A stretch of 64,000 nucleotides of DNA from Stictocephala bisonia (GCA_035578905.1 JAQJVL010000321.1:248001-312000), one strand, 5' to 3'; shown: positions 12,701 through 27,700, numbered from the stretch's first letter. The notes: a model not told the origin generated them from the letters alone. Program-made: numbers and translations.

Positions 12701-15700
12701 TTATATCCATACATTAAATATTTTACAGTTCTTTGTTATTTAGTAATCTTCATGAGACCGATTGAAGTTATCAGAAAAAATGGATACCAGCAAATTCGCT
12801 TTAGGATGAAAGTCCAAAACCACAAGTACACAATTTTTCAATCCCTTTGGTATGATCATTTAGTAGATTAGTATCTTTCAGTTGACAAACTGTTATACCT
12901 TCTCGGGTTTAATTGACCAATGATCCCCAGTAAGTTTGGTGATGTCTAATTTACTTTTTCAAATTAAAAATTGACCTAGTGCCCTTTACATGCTACAATA
13001 CATGATCAAGTACGGGTATGTTTCAGTCCCCCGGCAATAATCAACCAGTATCCCTGTTGTCAGATCAAGTCCTTGATGACTTTGTCGCTAGCAAGCCTCA
13101 ACCAGCTGGTGTTGTGTCCTGGTCTCCACCTCAACCAAACTGGAATCCTTGGACTGCTTGCAACATCGATGAAGGACCTCTTGCCACCGTAAGTCATGTC
13201 TTTTACATTGTGATGCAGTTTTAATGTATCATCTGTTATTCTAAAACTACAGGAAACATCTATCTAATGATGCATTTAACATTGTATTGATGACATGTTT
13301 CAATCTTTACTGCAAATTGTCGGTACGTTACCTTTCCCATGATTTAATCATTTAGATTCTTTATTAATCGCGAAACATTTTTTATTTCCAGCACAGCTGA
13401 TAAAACAGGCGACAAGTTAAGGACCTAAAGTTATAACTTAAGTAACCTTTGTCATATTGAATTAAAAACTAACATCTAACAACATTATTAATGTAAAACG
13501 TCAATTTATATTCAGTCACCAAATAATACACCTTTTCAAGCAACAGAGATAGCACTTCTTTCTTAAATTTCTCAAGGTTATTATATTCTTAATTCTATTA
13601 GGTAGTTTATTATAGAATTTTTATTTAGGCATGGTGGCTCAAAGGATAAGGCTTCAGACTGCGGAGGGCTAGGTCCAAGGTTTGAATCCTCATTGAGCCA
13701 ACGGTCAGTACTTCACTCGTTAAATAAAGTTGACACACAGGCTTGTAGGCTCATGTCAACTGGCGAGTGAAGTTAAAAAATAATAAAAGTTTTGTTCAAA
13801 CATAATGAAGCAATTTTTAAAAAGAGCTTAATCTATGAATTGGGTATTGTAAATCATTTTTATGTATTGTTTCATAGTTATGAACATGTTCTTCCAATAA
13901 AACATCAAAATTCTTCTTGACAAAAATTAAATATATAAATAGGCCTTCTCTATGGCTTAACCCAAGGTACTATACAATCAAGTGCCTTGAACAAATCACA
14001 GAATACACCAGCAGTGCTCAGTGATCTGTCCAAGCCCTCTGAGATAGATGGCCAATAATGTGGCAGCTATCAAACCGTTTTGTGATTTTTTTTAATCTGA
14101 GGAGTTTTAGTTAATGAAAATGTTTAAAGTTTATGCCGATGATCTTATACATTATTTATGAAGTATTACAATAAAATTGGTATTTCTTAATTTACAAATT
14201 TTATATAGTATAAAATAGAAACAAAATTATTCCTATTTTTGTAAATTGTTACAGTGCAAACTATCTTTTAAAGACCCACTTATTTTTCATCCAATGACAG
14301 TGTTATTGTCAATTTACTATCCTAAGGCATACAATCTTAGAACAACAATTAACAGTGAAAAAAGGAATATGATTAAAAAAAAAGAAGAAACTAAATGTTA
14401 GTTACTTCATATTTATATAATGCAAACATTAACCATAGGTGCCCATGTATTTCTTCAAATTACAGTATATTTTATTTGGGAGTAACATAATATTTTATTT
14501 CAATAGTACTGTGAAATAAGATAGTAACATGTTCTTTGGAGACAGAGACTAGCATTACAGAAAGTAATTCTTTATTTTTAGTTATTGATCTTTAAATATT
14601 ATATCATTATTGGCATAATAATTGATCAATGTTGTGGTTAGAAAATTAGAAACAGTTAACTTTTTGTATTGTAAATTTATATTAAAATCTATATCTTTTT
14701 GTTATTACAAAATTATAACTACTGTAAGTGACTATTTCAAGAATTGTTTGTTGGCAATCACTGTTATTTGTATACAAATATTACATATAAATAGCTGACT
14801 AGTATTTGATTAGTATTTTTTCTAAACACTGATCTGCTTTGTAACTTTTTAACCCTGTGGGCTCATATTTTTATGATTTTCAAAATTATTAGTGAACATA
14901 CTATCAAAACTTTGATTAGTGAAATTTATATTTTATTTTTTGTTTATTGAACATTTTATTACATTTATGACTAATTAAAAATAATAAAGGAAAATAAAAT
15001 ATTGTGTCTTGTACACTAGGGATGTGATATTCTGAAGTTGATGGGACCAAGCCCATAGATGATTGAATTATCAGATAATATAGTTTTGTTATCAAAAGCT
15101 TCTTACCAGTTTGTTTAGGGGGCTAAATACGGAGAATCAGCACCATGCACATCTGCATGCAACTGAAGCAAGTGTCATTGAAAGCTATTTATAGACCAGA
15201 AGTGTAATCCCTTACAGAATCAAAACTTGCTTACCTAATACTGTAGTGTGTACTGTATAAATCTCTTGAGGACTAAATTGCACAACCAATGGTGAAATTT
15301 CTGCCATTTTTTTTTTTTTTTTTTTTTTATGTTAGATTAGTTTATCATCATTTGTGTTTACCAGGCAAATATGGATCAAATCAGTGAAGATCTTTTACAA
15401 GGACAAAAAGAGAGGTTGATGAGTGACACTAAACTGCAAAACATGATCGAGCAAAGAAACTTATTGCCCGTAGCGTCAATGAAGAATGAAATTATGGAAG
15501 CGATCAATGAAAACTCAGTCATAATAATAAGAGGAAATACTGGATGTGGCAAAACAACTCAGGTAAATGAAAAGTAATAATAATTTGAAAACACTTTTTG
15601 TGACTGAATTATGTGAACGTGCAGGTATGAAATAAGTTTTATTTAGTGAGGTAAAGCTAAGACCATTAGGTCTTCTCTTACACTTAACCTCATAAATAAA

Positions 15701-18700
15701 ATTTAACCCTCCGAGTGCCGACCGTCTCGATCGAGACGAATTGGACGCGTTTCCAGTGCCAGCGTCTCGATCGAGACGATTAAAACATAGCACCACTAAT
15801 TAGTTTATAAATCCGTTATTTGTGGTTGTATCGCGATGTATTTTATATAGTACTACTCGTAATGAAACGAACGTTCGAATGATATAGTTTTCGATGTATC
15901 GAACGATCGTATATCGAAAAATGTTAACCTATTACAACAGCTGATATTTCGTCTGAGTCGAAGTCGTTTTGAGCCGTCTTGCTTTGTTGTCATAGTTACT
16001 TGTAGTGTTGTGTTGAGTTTTATTATTGCCATTTTAACATTAACATTATGCCATTAACATAGGTGTTCACCCTAAATGTTTTCATGCTTTGAAACATTTC
16101 TGGAGAATAAATTCAAGGGGGAAAAAGAGGCCTATCGAAGAAGTAGAAAGTGATTCTGAGTAAATACAGTTTTTTTATCTTTGTAAATACTTTTTTAGTA
16201 ATTATACTTTATTAGATTCATAAAACAAGCTTTTTTCTTGAAGTACTAGTTGATATTATGCATTCATTGTAAATATAAATAGAGTGAAAAAAGTTATACA
16301 AATTTTGTTGCAATAACAATGACATTTAGTCAAAAAAAGCAAATTTTGTATGTATGTCGGCTTTCATTTGAACTTACGGAGTGACTATAAAAGTTGAAAT
16401 ATACTGCAAGTGTTTGGTACCATTTTATTCACAAATAAATTTAGAACATTCTGGCTATCTTCAAGTTTCAGTTCTGATCACTATACAGTACTCTACAAAG
16501 GCGCTAAACCAGAAAATGAAAAAACAAAAAAAATAATTTTCATAAATTATGCATCAGAAATATTTTCTAAAGAAAGGTACGTAAATAAAATTTTTTCTAT
16601 TTTATTATATGTATTTTTCTGAATAAAATGATATATGATAAGGCATGGTATTTATAAAAGCAACATAAAAATATATGTATATAACTAATAAAAGTACGCT
16701 TAGCAAAAATAGCCTGGCACTGGTAAATATTTAACAGGCACTCGGAGGGTTAATACAAAACTACAATGAGTATATCTAAAGAGTTCATACATGTTCACTG
16801 CTGCTGAGCAACAAGCTAAACAACAATACCAAAATTAGTGTTTTAAGATAATTAAACAAATTCCTGGTATAATAGGTTGCATAAATATTTTGTACAATCT
16901 ATTACCATACCTTTTTTTAGCTTACTTATTACAATACCAGCCATTTTAACTTGACTGTTTCCTGTGAACAAATTATTTAGCTGGCAAATAAAGATTTAAA
17001 AAAATATGAATAAGGGTGAGTCTACGTTACATATTCTGCAGATGCATATTTCTTTACCGCACATTCTCCCCTAAATTGAGGTTAAGTGGTAGAGAGAGCT
17101 TTGCAACCCAAACTTCACCTCTTGTAATATGAATAAAGACGTTTTTCATTTCATTTACCCTACAATTCTATAAAATAATCAAGCTATCTTCCTTTCAACC
17201 GTATAACAATGTGATTTTTATTCTTACGATATTTATAATATGAGATTTTTCATACTTTCTGCAAAGGAATTAGCTATTTCTACTTCAAATTCTTGTTCAA
17301 ACCTGTAAATCAATCATTATTTAGGGTCTTGCCTTGAAATTAAAAGAAAAATGGCTTTATTTGGAGGCGAAGTTAGGACTGAAGAGTCCTCTCTACCACT
17401 TAACCTCAGTGACACTTAATACCTTGACAGAATACCTAGAGTCATAAGTATTGAGTTAGATTCACTCAGTATAAATATCCAATGCTGTTATTGGGATAAG
17501 AATATTATTTGTATAAAAGTTACAAAATGTCAAAAATAATTGCAAAAAAATAGCATTAAATGTGTTTTATTAACATTCATTACTTAACCCGGGAGTGGTC
17601 GCACCTATTACGCAACCTTAAGTGGTCGCAGCGGGTCCACACGACCCGCATTTGTATGGTTATTATTTTTGCATTGAACTTAAAAGTTAACCATTTTTAT
17701 TGCACTTATTGGTATATTTGACTCACGGAAGAAATGAAAAACGTGATTTTGCTATAATTATTTAATGTTGGATATTTTTTACCGAATATAATAACAACTG
17801 ATACCGCTAGTTTGATCGCAGACCCACCCGTCCACCCATACACGTACAGTGGCATTGACATAACCGTCCACCCATACACGTACAGTAGCATTGACCCACG
17901 CGCCCGCCTATACACGTACAGTGGCATTGACCCACCCTCCCACCCAAACACGTACATTCTCGTTGACCCACCCGCCCGCCCATACGATACAGTGGCATTG
18001 ACCTACCCGCCCGCCCATACACGTTCAGTGGCATCCCGATGACTTGTGTACAAGAACCAAATTCACAGTGAGTTTATAAGACAACAAAGTCAATGTTTAT
18101 GCACGATACAACTGTGTGCACAATGGAAGTTTCAATCTCCACCTTAACCTGAACTGCGGCTAACCCACCCGTCCACCTATACACGTCGTACAGTGGTATT
18201 GACCCACCTGCCCACCCATACACGTCGTACAGTATTATTGACCCACCTACCCGCACATACACGTCGTACAGTGGTATTGACCCACCCGCCCACCCATACA
18301 CGTCGTACAGTGGTATTGTATACACATAACAGGAGAGGCGCCGTTACATCTCAAGGATAAGCAATATGCATGCAGTATCTATATTGCATCGTCCAGTGGC
18401 AGGCGTTCTTTTCTTAACTGAAAACTAGCATTGATGACTGATGACTTCTCACCCACCTATACATGTACAGTGATAAAGGCTCTCCCACCCACCCATACAA
18501 TCACAGTAATGAAGGTATTGTAATCACAAATACCTTCATTACTGTAATGAATGTAAGTATTCATGTAAGTAATCACAAAATGTATTGTAAAAAGTTGTAA
18601 TTTTGTAATATGGTTACAATACTTGTTATATGATGGTAAACGATCAATTTATGTAAAATAATTGGATGGAATATCATCAAATGAAGTAAAACTAACCTAA

Positions 18701-21700
18701 AAAAATTGATTTCAATAATAGTTATAATACATCTTTTTTAGAAAACTACTGACAATGTTGAGCTTTGATATTATTCCTAAATCTATACAAAAAACCTGTT
18801 ATAACATTGATTGTACAAATAAGACATATACAATACTATAATTGAGCCAGTTTTGTAAAACTTACTTTTTCTTACTCATCTTCATCATCCAGGCAGCTCA
18901 TGCAGACGTTCCTGGAGTGCACTCCACAAATGGGAATGTTGCAGGTGGCACAGCAGTTTACGGCTTTGTTGCCCTGGCGATCACACAGTCCACACCTTTT
19001 CCTCTTCTGCGGTCCTCGTTCTCGTGCTGGGGGGTCAACTTGTGGTTTTTCCTTCAGAATCTTGAATATGTTAGCCCTTGTGAACTTTGAAATTGATCCT
19101 TGAAGGCGGGATCTCATATGAGGAGTCACCAATTCTTTTCCTAAGGCTTTCAGCCAGTTCTTCGGACTGGTTTTATATCTTTGTCGTTCCAGGAACATAC
19201 AACTAGTGCATTCAAAGCTGCAATATCTAGCAGATGATAAAAACACGTGAGAGGCCAGCGATTGCTTTTTCTAGCCACGGAGTAGTTCCCACACATTTCA
19301 TCCACCACATCGACACCTCCTTTTGTTGAGTTGTAGAATGTTATCATCTCTGGCTTCTTTTGGTCACCCGTAGATTCGTCAATCTGCTTGTTGTAGTGCA
19401 TAGTAGATGTAACCAGAACAACTTTTCTTGGTTTGGGTACATAAGAAACTAGAGTTGTCAAGTTCTTGCCAAATCCAAACATAGAGGAATTGACATTCCT
19501 GTTTTTTGTATCTAAAAATTCTCTTGGCAACTCTCTTTTGTTTTTTCTAAGAGTCCCAACTGATGTTAGTTTGTGCGTATTCAATAGTTCTGCACATAAT
19601 GGAAAGCTGGTGAACCAGTTGTCAAACGTGATGTTCTGGTTAGTTCCTCTAATTGGATCAACCAGTCTGACAATTACTGGGGCTGCCCTTTGGTCTAAGT
19701 CTTGGAGAGGTCCTGGCCGTTGCTTTCCGAGGTACATTTCCATGTTGAGTACGTAAAACGTACGAGCATCGACGAGAGAAAACACCTTCAAACCATATTT
19801 CGCTGGCTTGTTCCTCATGTACTGTCTAAAACTGGATCTCTCTCGGAAAGCCCACAACATCTCATCAATTGTAGTGTATTCACCAACAGAAAAGTTTTCT
19901 TTGCATTTACACACAATGTACTCAAACACCTCTCGAAAGGGAGCAAATTTGTCAGTGGCAATTCTCTGCCTACGAGTTCTCTTGTCATCGAACCTGAGCA
20001 TTCTAAGTAGAAATCCAAATCTGTGAATTGACATAACACATTGAAAAATGTCCACACCGGTTCCTTCATCATCCCACAGTTCTTCTGCATTCAAGTGTGA
20101 CGACTTCAATACCCCAGCATAGTACAGAAGTCCAAACAATGCCTTTAGTTCTTCTAGGGTGTTGTTTTTTGTGTCTCGGTCTCTTCCGTATCTTCCTTTA
20201 TTCATATCAATAAAATGGTTTGTATAGTTTAAAATTTTCTGTAATACATCATCGGTAAAAAAACAGTTCCAAGCTTCTAGTGGGGTTTTAGCGTTTTTGG
20301 CGGCACCTTTGGTTCCTAGCAAATGTATAACTATATTTCGCTGTCTGGTTCTAATAGACTGTGTAGGCTCAAAAGACTTCCACATAGTTTTGCGATCTTT
20401 ACCTAAGAAACGTCCTCTGTCAGCAAGAGGTATATCGTCTTCTGAAGTAGAAGCGTCAGCATCGTCTTCCCCCTCACTTGCACGTTCTGTGTCACTGTGT
20501 CCTTCATTGTCTATAGCTCTTTCCTCTAACGGATCTATGTCACTTCCGTAGTCAGACTCAAGGTCATCCACATCTGTAGAAGGTTCCTCTAGTAGCGTCA
20601 AAATCCTGTCTTCATCCAATGGTTGGCGAAGGAAGGTTGCACTTGTACCCGGAGCACTTTCCATTATTTCCTTAATACTACGCACATATATATCTAACTA
20701 GCACAAGACAGATGTGTTCAAACTAAACTTTTATCATAATACACTAGAAACACATGCAAACGATGTAATTGTAAATGAAATTAAAAATAATATGTTTAAA
20801 ACTTGTGTTAACGCTAGGGGTCGCTGCGGGTCGTGGGGACCCGCACACATCTATTATGGCCGACGCGAATGCGGAAACTAAACAATAACAACTGGTTGTT
20901 GTAGGTGGTGGGCAGGTAGGAAGGTAGAGGGAGGGGGAGGTTTGACCTACTTTCGGTATAGTCAGGGCATACAAAAGTAGACACCCGCGGGTCGCTAGAA
21001 CCCGCGGCGACCCCTCCCGGGTTAAATATAGTTTGCTTGGATCTTGGTAGTAGGCCTGTCTAATGTGTTTATGTTCGTTATTGTGTTACTCAAGTGTCAC
21101 AAGTTTTGTTTCTTTTATTTGATTTTCCAAATAACCCTTAGATTCTTTCATCAGAGGTAGTTTTAGGTATTAAAAAACTAGTTTCAAGAACAAATATTTT
21201 ATGAAGGTAGAATACAATATTAATACAAATTATAATGTCAAATAATAACTAATGTCAAATTTCAATAAAAGATCACTTGTTATGATCAATAAAAAACGTG
21301 TTATTAATCATAAAACAGTCAACATTTTAGATTTATTACTTTGCACACCACTAAATTGTATCAAACCTCTATTTATGAACGACCAGGTTTGTCAGTTCAT
21401 CTTGGACGACTTCATACAGTCAGGACAAGGAGCATACTGCAACATCGTAGTGACCCAGCCCAGACGTATATCAGCTGTCTCTGTGGCTGACCGAGTGTCC
21501 TGTGAGCGTGGAGAAGATCTGGGTGTCAGCACTGGTTACTCTGTACGCTTCGAATCATGCCTGCCTCGACCCTATGGTGGCATCATGTTCTGTACTGTAG
21601 GTAAGGTGTTCAGAATGTTTTTGCAAGGAATTTCAACATGTAGGCTTTCCTAATTCTAGTTACTGAGGCTGACGCAGTGGCTTTAATGGGAAAACTAACT

Positions 21701-24700
21701 GAAGAGTGACAAACACAATTCTTACCAGAGAATGTACAATTTCTTTTCCACTGATTTGCCTTTTTGTGACTTAGTTACATGTAACTGTAAGCCTCTGATG
21801 CAGGTTTAACATTTTAAATGTTTGGGCATCATTCTTGATGAAAAATTTACTTTTGAAAATCATGTAACTCATCTCCATTCTAAAATACAAACTTCTATTA
21901 GGAAATTTTATTTCTTGAGAAATTTTTGTGATACTCAACTGTTGCGCCCTTTTTATTTAGCTCTGATCAATTCAAAGATGCAATATGGTTTGATATGTTG
22001 GAGTGGCTCTTTCAAAACTTTAATTAACAGGTTGAGAGTAACACAAAATTATTTTTTACGTATTATCCTCAAGAAGAGTAGACGTGAGAGCTCTTTTTCC
22101 CTTTATAAATCTTTAAATGTCCTCCCTAACCAACACCTGTTCATTTCCAAGGTTTTAAGGTTGTTTTACATTAGGAGTGGTAATCGAGAGATACCTTTAA
22201 GTATGTTTTATTGAACAAGATTTGCTATAAGTGGTCTGTTAAGGTTGCCCAAAGTAAATAAATCAATTTTCAAACGTTCTTTTCAGTATTTAGGACCTAA
22301 ATTGTTTAATAACATTCCTAATGATATAAGAAATATTACTTTTTTGAAACCTTTTTGCAAAACTCTTTCTAACTGGTTATTGAGATAGGACATCAGCAAA
22401 CTTACCTTAAAAGACAAGTTTACTAACATCAGAGTAGTAGTCACAAACACAAAATACATAAAATCTCACAAATTTTCAACACCACTGGCATTTGAAAATT
22501 TGTGAGATTTTATGTATTTTGTGTTTGTGACTACTACTCTGATGTTAGTGAACTTGTCTTTTAAGGTAAGTTTGCTGATGTCCTATCTCTCTAATATACT
22601 AATTCCTGGCCTAGTGCCCTTTAACCTAACCAATAACTGGTTATTGAAAAATCCGAATATTGATTTTCTTAACTTCAGCTTAATATAAAAATAGTGAAAT
22701 GATTAATCTTGCCTCTTCCACATCATAATTCTTTGTAAACTTTTTTGTCTATACTTTACACTAAACCTATTCAACACTTAAAGTTAGTCAAGAAAATGTT
22801 ATTTTTAAAGCAGGTGCTTCAGGTTATCGGCTAATTAATTATGATTTTGTCCACATTTTATGTTCTATTGTAATCAGTTGTTTATTTTACAATCAAAGGA
22901 GCTAGACTAAATTTTCTTTTCTTTTAATTGTAAGTTAAATTAAGTTTATCTGTTCTAGTGGCCACATTACGCTATTTTAACTCTCCACTATTGTAGATCT
23001 AAACACCCTAAAACAAGTTTATTTTGCATATGTACATTCCCTGATTACATATGGACTGTTATTTTGGGGAAGTTCTTCTGAATCATCTAAGGTTTTTCTA
23101 AAACAAAAGAAAATAATTAGACTTATGACAGGTTCTCTTCACAATGACTCTTGCAGAAAACATTTCCAAAATTTAGAGATTCTTCCTCTACCATCAGCTT
23201 ACTTGTTCCAGTCTTTGCTTTTTGTAAGGTCAAATTATGAGAGATTTTCTAACATGAATTACACACACTGCTATAATACTAGAAACATTTCCATTTTGCA
23301 GTATCCTATTCATTGAGCAACTTTTCTCGAAAAGTCCCCTTTTTACTCCTGTGTAAGACTATACAATCATCTACCAGTTGAGTTAAAAGACCTGGATGAT
23401 TATAAGTTGTTTAAGAAGAGACTCTTTAAATATCTAATCTCAAACTGTTTCTACCTGGATTCCACGTCGGGACGGGTGGTTTACCAGTAGCGAAAACTCT
23501 TATTTGGTGTATATATCTTTAGCTGCTCATCTTTGTTATATATTTATTCTTGTTTTATATCACTGTTGTAACTTGACAAGTAATCTGCCTAGCTATATTT
23601 TAGCGTATAAGGAGTCTTTGACTATTATACAAAAATAAATAAATAAAATTACTATCAACAGTGGATACTCAATTTCCATTTTTTACTTTGTAAAAATTGT
23701 AATGTTTCTTTGAAGAAAAATAAATTCATTTATTCATTCATGTTGGTATTTAATACAGCAATTTTGTTATTAAATTAATCCTTTGTAAGATGAATCTTTT
23801 TTAGCTTAAGTAAGAATAGTAGACCTCCTATACTTATCTTTTAAGAAGTTAACACTGGGCTGACTTAATCAGATCAGAAATTCTGTTCGTTGGTGCTTTG
23901 CATTGTAAATTAATCATAAAAATTAATTTTCTGCTATAATTTTGACTGATTTCTGATACTTAATATCTAATTTTTCTTATGTTTGAAAGAAATTCATATT
24001 GAGCCCCACATATCTGAGGTTTAACTATAGTATTCTATACAAAATTATTAACTGTCAATAAAATATCGAGAAATTCAGTTTTCTGCTAAGATTTCAGCCA
24101 TTTATATTCTGGTGGCATCACCAGGCAACAAATTTTTCTCTGTTTATAAACAAAACAAGTTAACCCTTCACACTCCGGTAATTTTCACCTATAATACTGG
24201 GCATTTTGTGCCAGTTTTGTAAGCGTTTAAGAAAATAATCACTAACAATATTTAGAACACTCTTTTGTTATATTATTATATACTATTATTTTCAGAAAAC
24301 CCATGTAGAACCATAATATATAAGTAATTTTGTTCAAAAAAGTTATGGCGTTTTTTTTTTTTTTCAAATGTAATTTTGACAATATGCCTTGTGTATATAA
24401 TTTTAAAATTATGTTTCCATGACAACATTCTTATTTTCATAACCACAATTTAATGCCCTTTGAAATGATATGCAATATATAGACATATAACTTTTAGAAA
24501 AATACAACACAAAGTATAACAGCTGCAACACTACCAGTCATTTGCATCAGTAGTGTCTAGTGTGATCAGCTGACAAGAAACAATAAAAATTACGTTTGTT
24601 TTTAATGTTCTTGATCATTTCAAAGAGAATGAAAGAATATTGCATTGGCTTTTGTTTGCACTGGTAAATAAGTTTAACAACCATTATATAAGTGAGAAAT

Positions 24701-27700
24701 GACCGATTTATACGACTGCTGATCTTCAACGCCTGAGGCGTCAACAGTATTTCGGGCTGGGATGCTTTTGACCCCTCAGGCGTCGATGGAGTTTGTAGGG
24801 TTACAAAAAATAATATAAGTTATTAAAAGAATATTAGAATAAACGTAAGGTATATTATTTGTAATATAAATTATTAATATAATTATGCTAGTAAGAATCT
24901 AATATGTTTCATCATGCGTTGTAGGTGTTCTGTTGCGTAAACTGGAAAATGGTCTTCGAGGTGTGTCGCACGTGATAGTGGATGAGATCCATGAAAGAGA
25001 TGTAAACACAGATTTCGTGATGGTAGTCCTGCGAGACATGGTGCACACGTACCCTGATGTCCGCATTATTCTCATGTCTGCCACCATAGACACAACACTG
25101 TTCAGTAAATACTTCAACAACTGTCCAGTCATTGAAGTGCCAGGCAGAGCATTCCCAGTTCAAGGTAAATTTCTTCATAGAGCATTTTGAAAACGTTCAT
25201 GAGTATAAATTAAATTTGAGCTGTTCTTTTTTGAAAAGTCCACTTTTGAGTAGTTTGTAAAAGCAATATTGTTTTCATTCTGAAACTTCATAGGTTTCTC
25301 TAAGAGGGCAAACTATAGTTTTACAATCCTATCCAATATAGGTTAATGTACAATGCAGCCTCTTATTTAAGGTATTTTAGGTAATGCCAGATATCTGGAC
25401 TGAATGGTCTACTTAGTAAGAGCTACACAGCTACATCCTACCTACCATATATACCATCTGAGCTGTTGTCTCCATGCAAGAAAAACACATTTTAACTGAA
25501 ATACTCAGTAAGTATTCCTTTAGATCAGTCCTTGGTAAACTCATGACTATCCGGATCAATGTGGCGGTGAATCGAGTTTGTGTAGAGTCAATTCTTTCTA
25601 CGCCAGAGTTCAAGGTTAAGTGATCCTTGCGAGACAAGGTTTATGACCATTCAAACGTCAACGATACCTAAGTTACGCTTATTAGACACTGTATGCTGCA
25701 CTTTTATAATTTTATCATAATTAGAATAATGTTACTATATCAATTATTCAAATATATAAGCTAAGCTATTGCTATATTTACTGTACTTCTAATAAACACA
25801 GAATAAATAAAGACTCAAGTGTAAATATTAAGCTATTTTAACCACAACTTTCTTCTGTTTTCAGCCACTATTAAAACAATAAAAAAATAAGTATGCACAC
25901 AAAATATAATCACAATTAAAAAGAATGTAAATACAAAGGAATAGAAGAATTAAAGACACGAGAAAGTTACCTTCATTATTCAGCTGGTTCAGTGACTCAG
26001 ACTACAAGGTTACTACAAATAATATTGCGCATGGGAAATGTGCGTGGTGCAACATTCTGTAAAAAAAGGGATGGGAAATATAATATTAAGGACTATAAAT
26101 GGACCGGGAACTGAATGTCTTAATTTGCAGCAAATTTGTACTATATTGCTCTTTTATAATGCACATATAGTAGAGCAAAATTTGCAGGCACTCCCAATGA
26201 GGACCTGACTTTATTTTAATTAATCTATTTATTCGTATGACACCAATCATAAAGATATTGGCGAATATGGATTTCGAATATAAGTGATGAGTGTAGATGA
26301 GACCTCGCAATCCAAATAGTTGCGAGGCCACTATACATAATTTTAAAAATATCTAGTAAAAATTGAATTTTTTTGAAAATGGATCAAGTAATTACTGATA
26401 ATTGGGTTCAGTGTTTAATTATAAACATTTCTGATTATCTGTTTTCAAAGACATATATATTGGTTCATATATCATTTATATTCTTTAAAATATATATATA
26501 TATTGTCTGCTCCATACATATTGTTCTAGATTTATTTTGCTTTCTATGTTCTATTGTCCATCAACTTTCAGTTAAAATTGATAGATTTTTCTGGTGTTTG
26601 CTTTTTCATCAATTAAATGAAACTATGTTTCTTAAAAAAGCCTAATATTTTTTTAGAGAAATCCACACATTTTGTTTTTAGAATGCTTTTTTAGAATATA
26701 TATGTCAAAAGATGGTTGATAGAACAATAACTACCAGAAAGCATAAAAATGGACTGGTCAGAAAGCAAAACAAAAAACAGTATTGAAGTAGTTAGTGAAT
26801 GTATATTTTTTTAACAAATGTTTATTCTTTTTAAATAACAAGATTATAAAGTTTTAATTTGAGTTAAATGTATTTATTATTTTACTAGCTTTATACTAAT
26901 AACCCTTTTGTCAGTGTAAACAAACATAATTATATTAATATTATAATTTCAATGGAAATACATGTTTTCAGAATACTTTTTAGAGGATTGTGTCCAAATG
27001 TTGCAATTCGTCCCTTCGCCAGATTCAAAAAAGCGCAAAGGAGGTGGTGATAAAGAGGATGGAATTCCTGATGAATATGAAGAAAATTGCAATACCATGG
27101 TCTCAAATGATTACAGTCCACAAACTCAAAAAAGTGTTGCTATGATGAATGAAAAGGATATCTCTTATGAGTTAGTTGAGGTAAACACTTTGATTACATT
27201 CTCTTTGAGTTAGTTTTAAAATATCAATTATTACATTAATTATTTTAATTTTTTATATTCATTAGGTTGAAACTGGATAGGGAACAAGAGCACACGTCAG
27301 GTCAAACCTTCCCTCTGGTCATGCAGTTTACATTTTTAACTTCAGTACGAATTTAGTTGTCTTGGTAGAATAATTGTTTGATTTTTCAGTATAAAAATGG
27401 TTTGAATTATTTTGTATTTTTGTTTTCATATATAAATTTTTGATACTGTTTTTATTATTTAGTTTATTGATTGACACATGTAGTGTTTAGTATGAAAAAT
27501 GAAGTATTTAGTTTATTTTAAGTTATAGTGGCCGATAATGACAATTACAGAAACATGAATATTTTCTATGAAAAGTCTGAATCAAACGCTTAACAGTCTG
27601 TTAGTCGAGGGGGAAACTAATAGTGATGATGGTGTTTGTTGTTCTCCTTCTTGGTCAAACACGATTAAGCCTTAAAAACTTAAAACTTTACTGGTTAAAA

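Larger units (their letters stand above)
17588..21021 (-). mobile_element. piggyBac-like element, near-complete, with minisatellite cargo
   Basis: 3,434 bp between TTAA sites at 17584-17587 and 21022-21025. Ends are CCCGGGAGTGGTCGC on the left and, inverted, CCCGGGAGGGGTCGC on the right (14 of 15 match). Subterminal GC-rich repeats (gcgggtc..gacccgc) occur on both sides. It carries one transposase gene with a single frameshift. The 3' half before the transposase contains two minisatellite arrays. Confidence 0.92.

Noticed and set aside
13018..13026. ATG at 13018 as a start of a separate small gene
   Set aside because: It lies upstream of the acceptor at 13026; the exon frame continues that of the preceding mle exon in phase 0.
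17706..18325. Several overlapping 75-83 codon frames with repeated MPLYVYGW.. or PPAHPYTY.. peptides
   Set aside because: They are minisatellite units of 36 and 39 bp, multiples of three, which keep frames open on both strands. No homology or context supports a protein.
22430..22600. CRISPR-like or tRNA-like structure from the strong hairpin
   Set aside because: It is a single inverted repeat without regularly spaced direct repeats, in a eukaryotic intron.
22384..22633. Interpretation as a classical DNA MITE
   Set aside because: The exact 14-bp target duplications here and at 28753 are too long for TA, TTAA, 8-bp or 9-bp transposase signatures.
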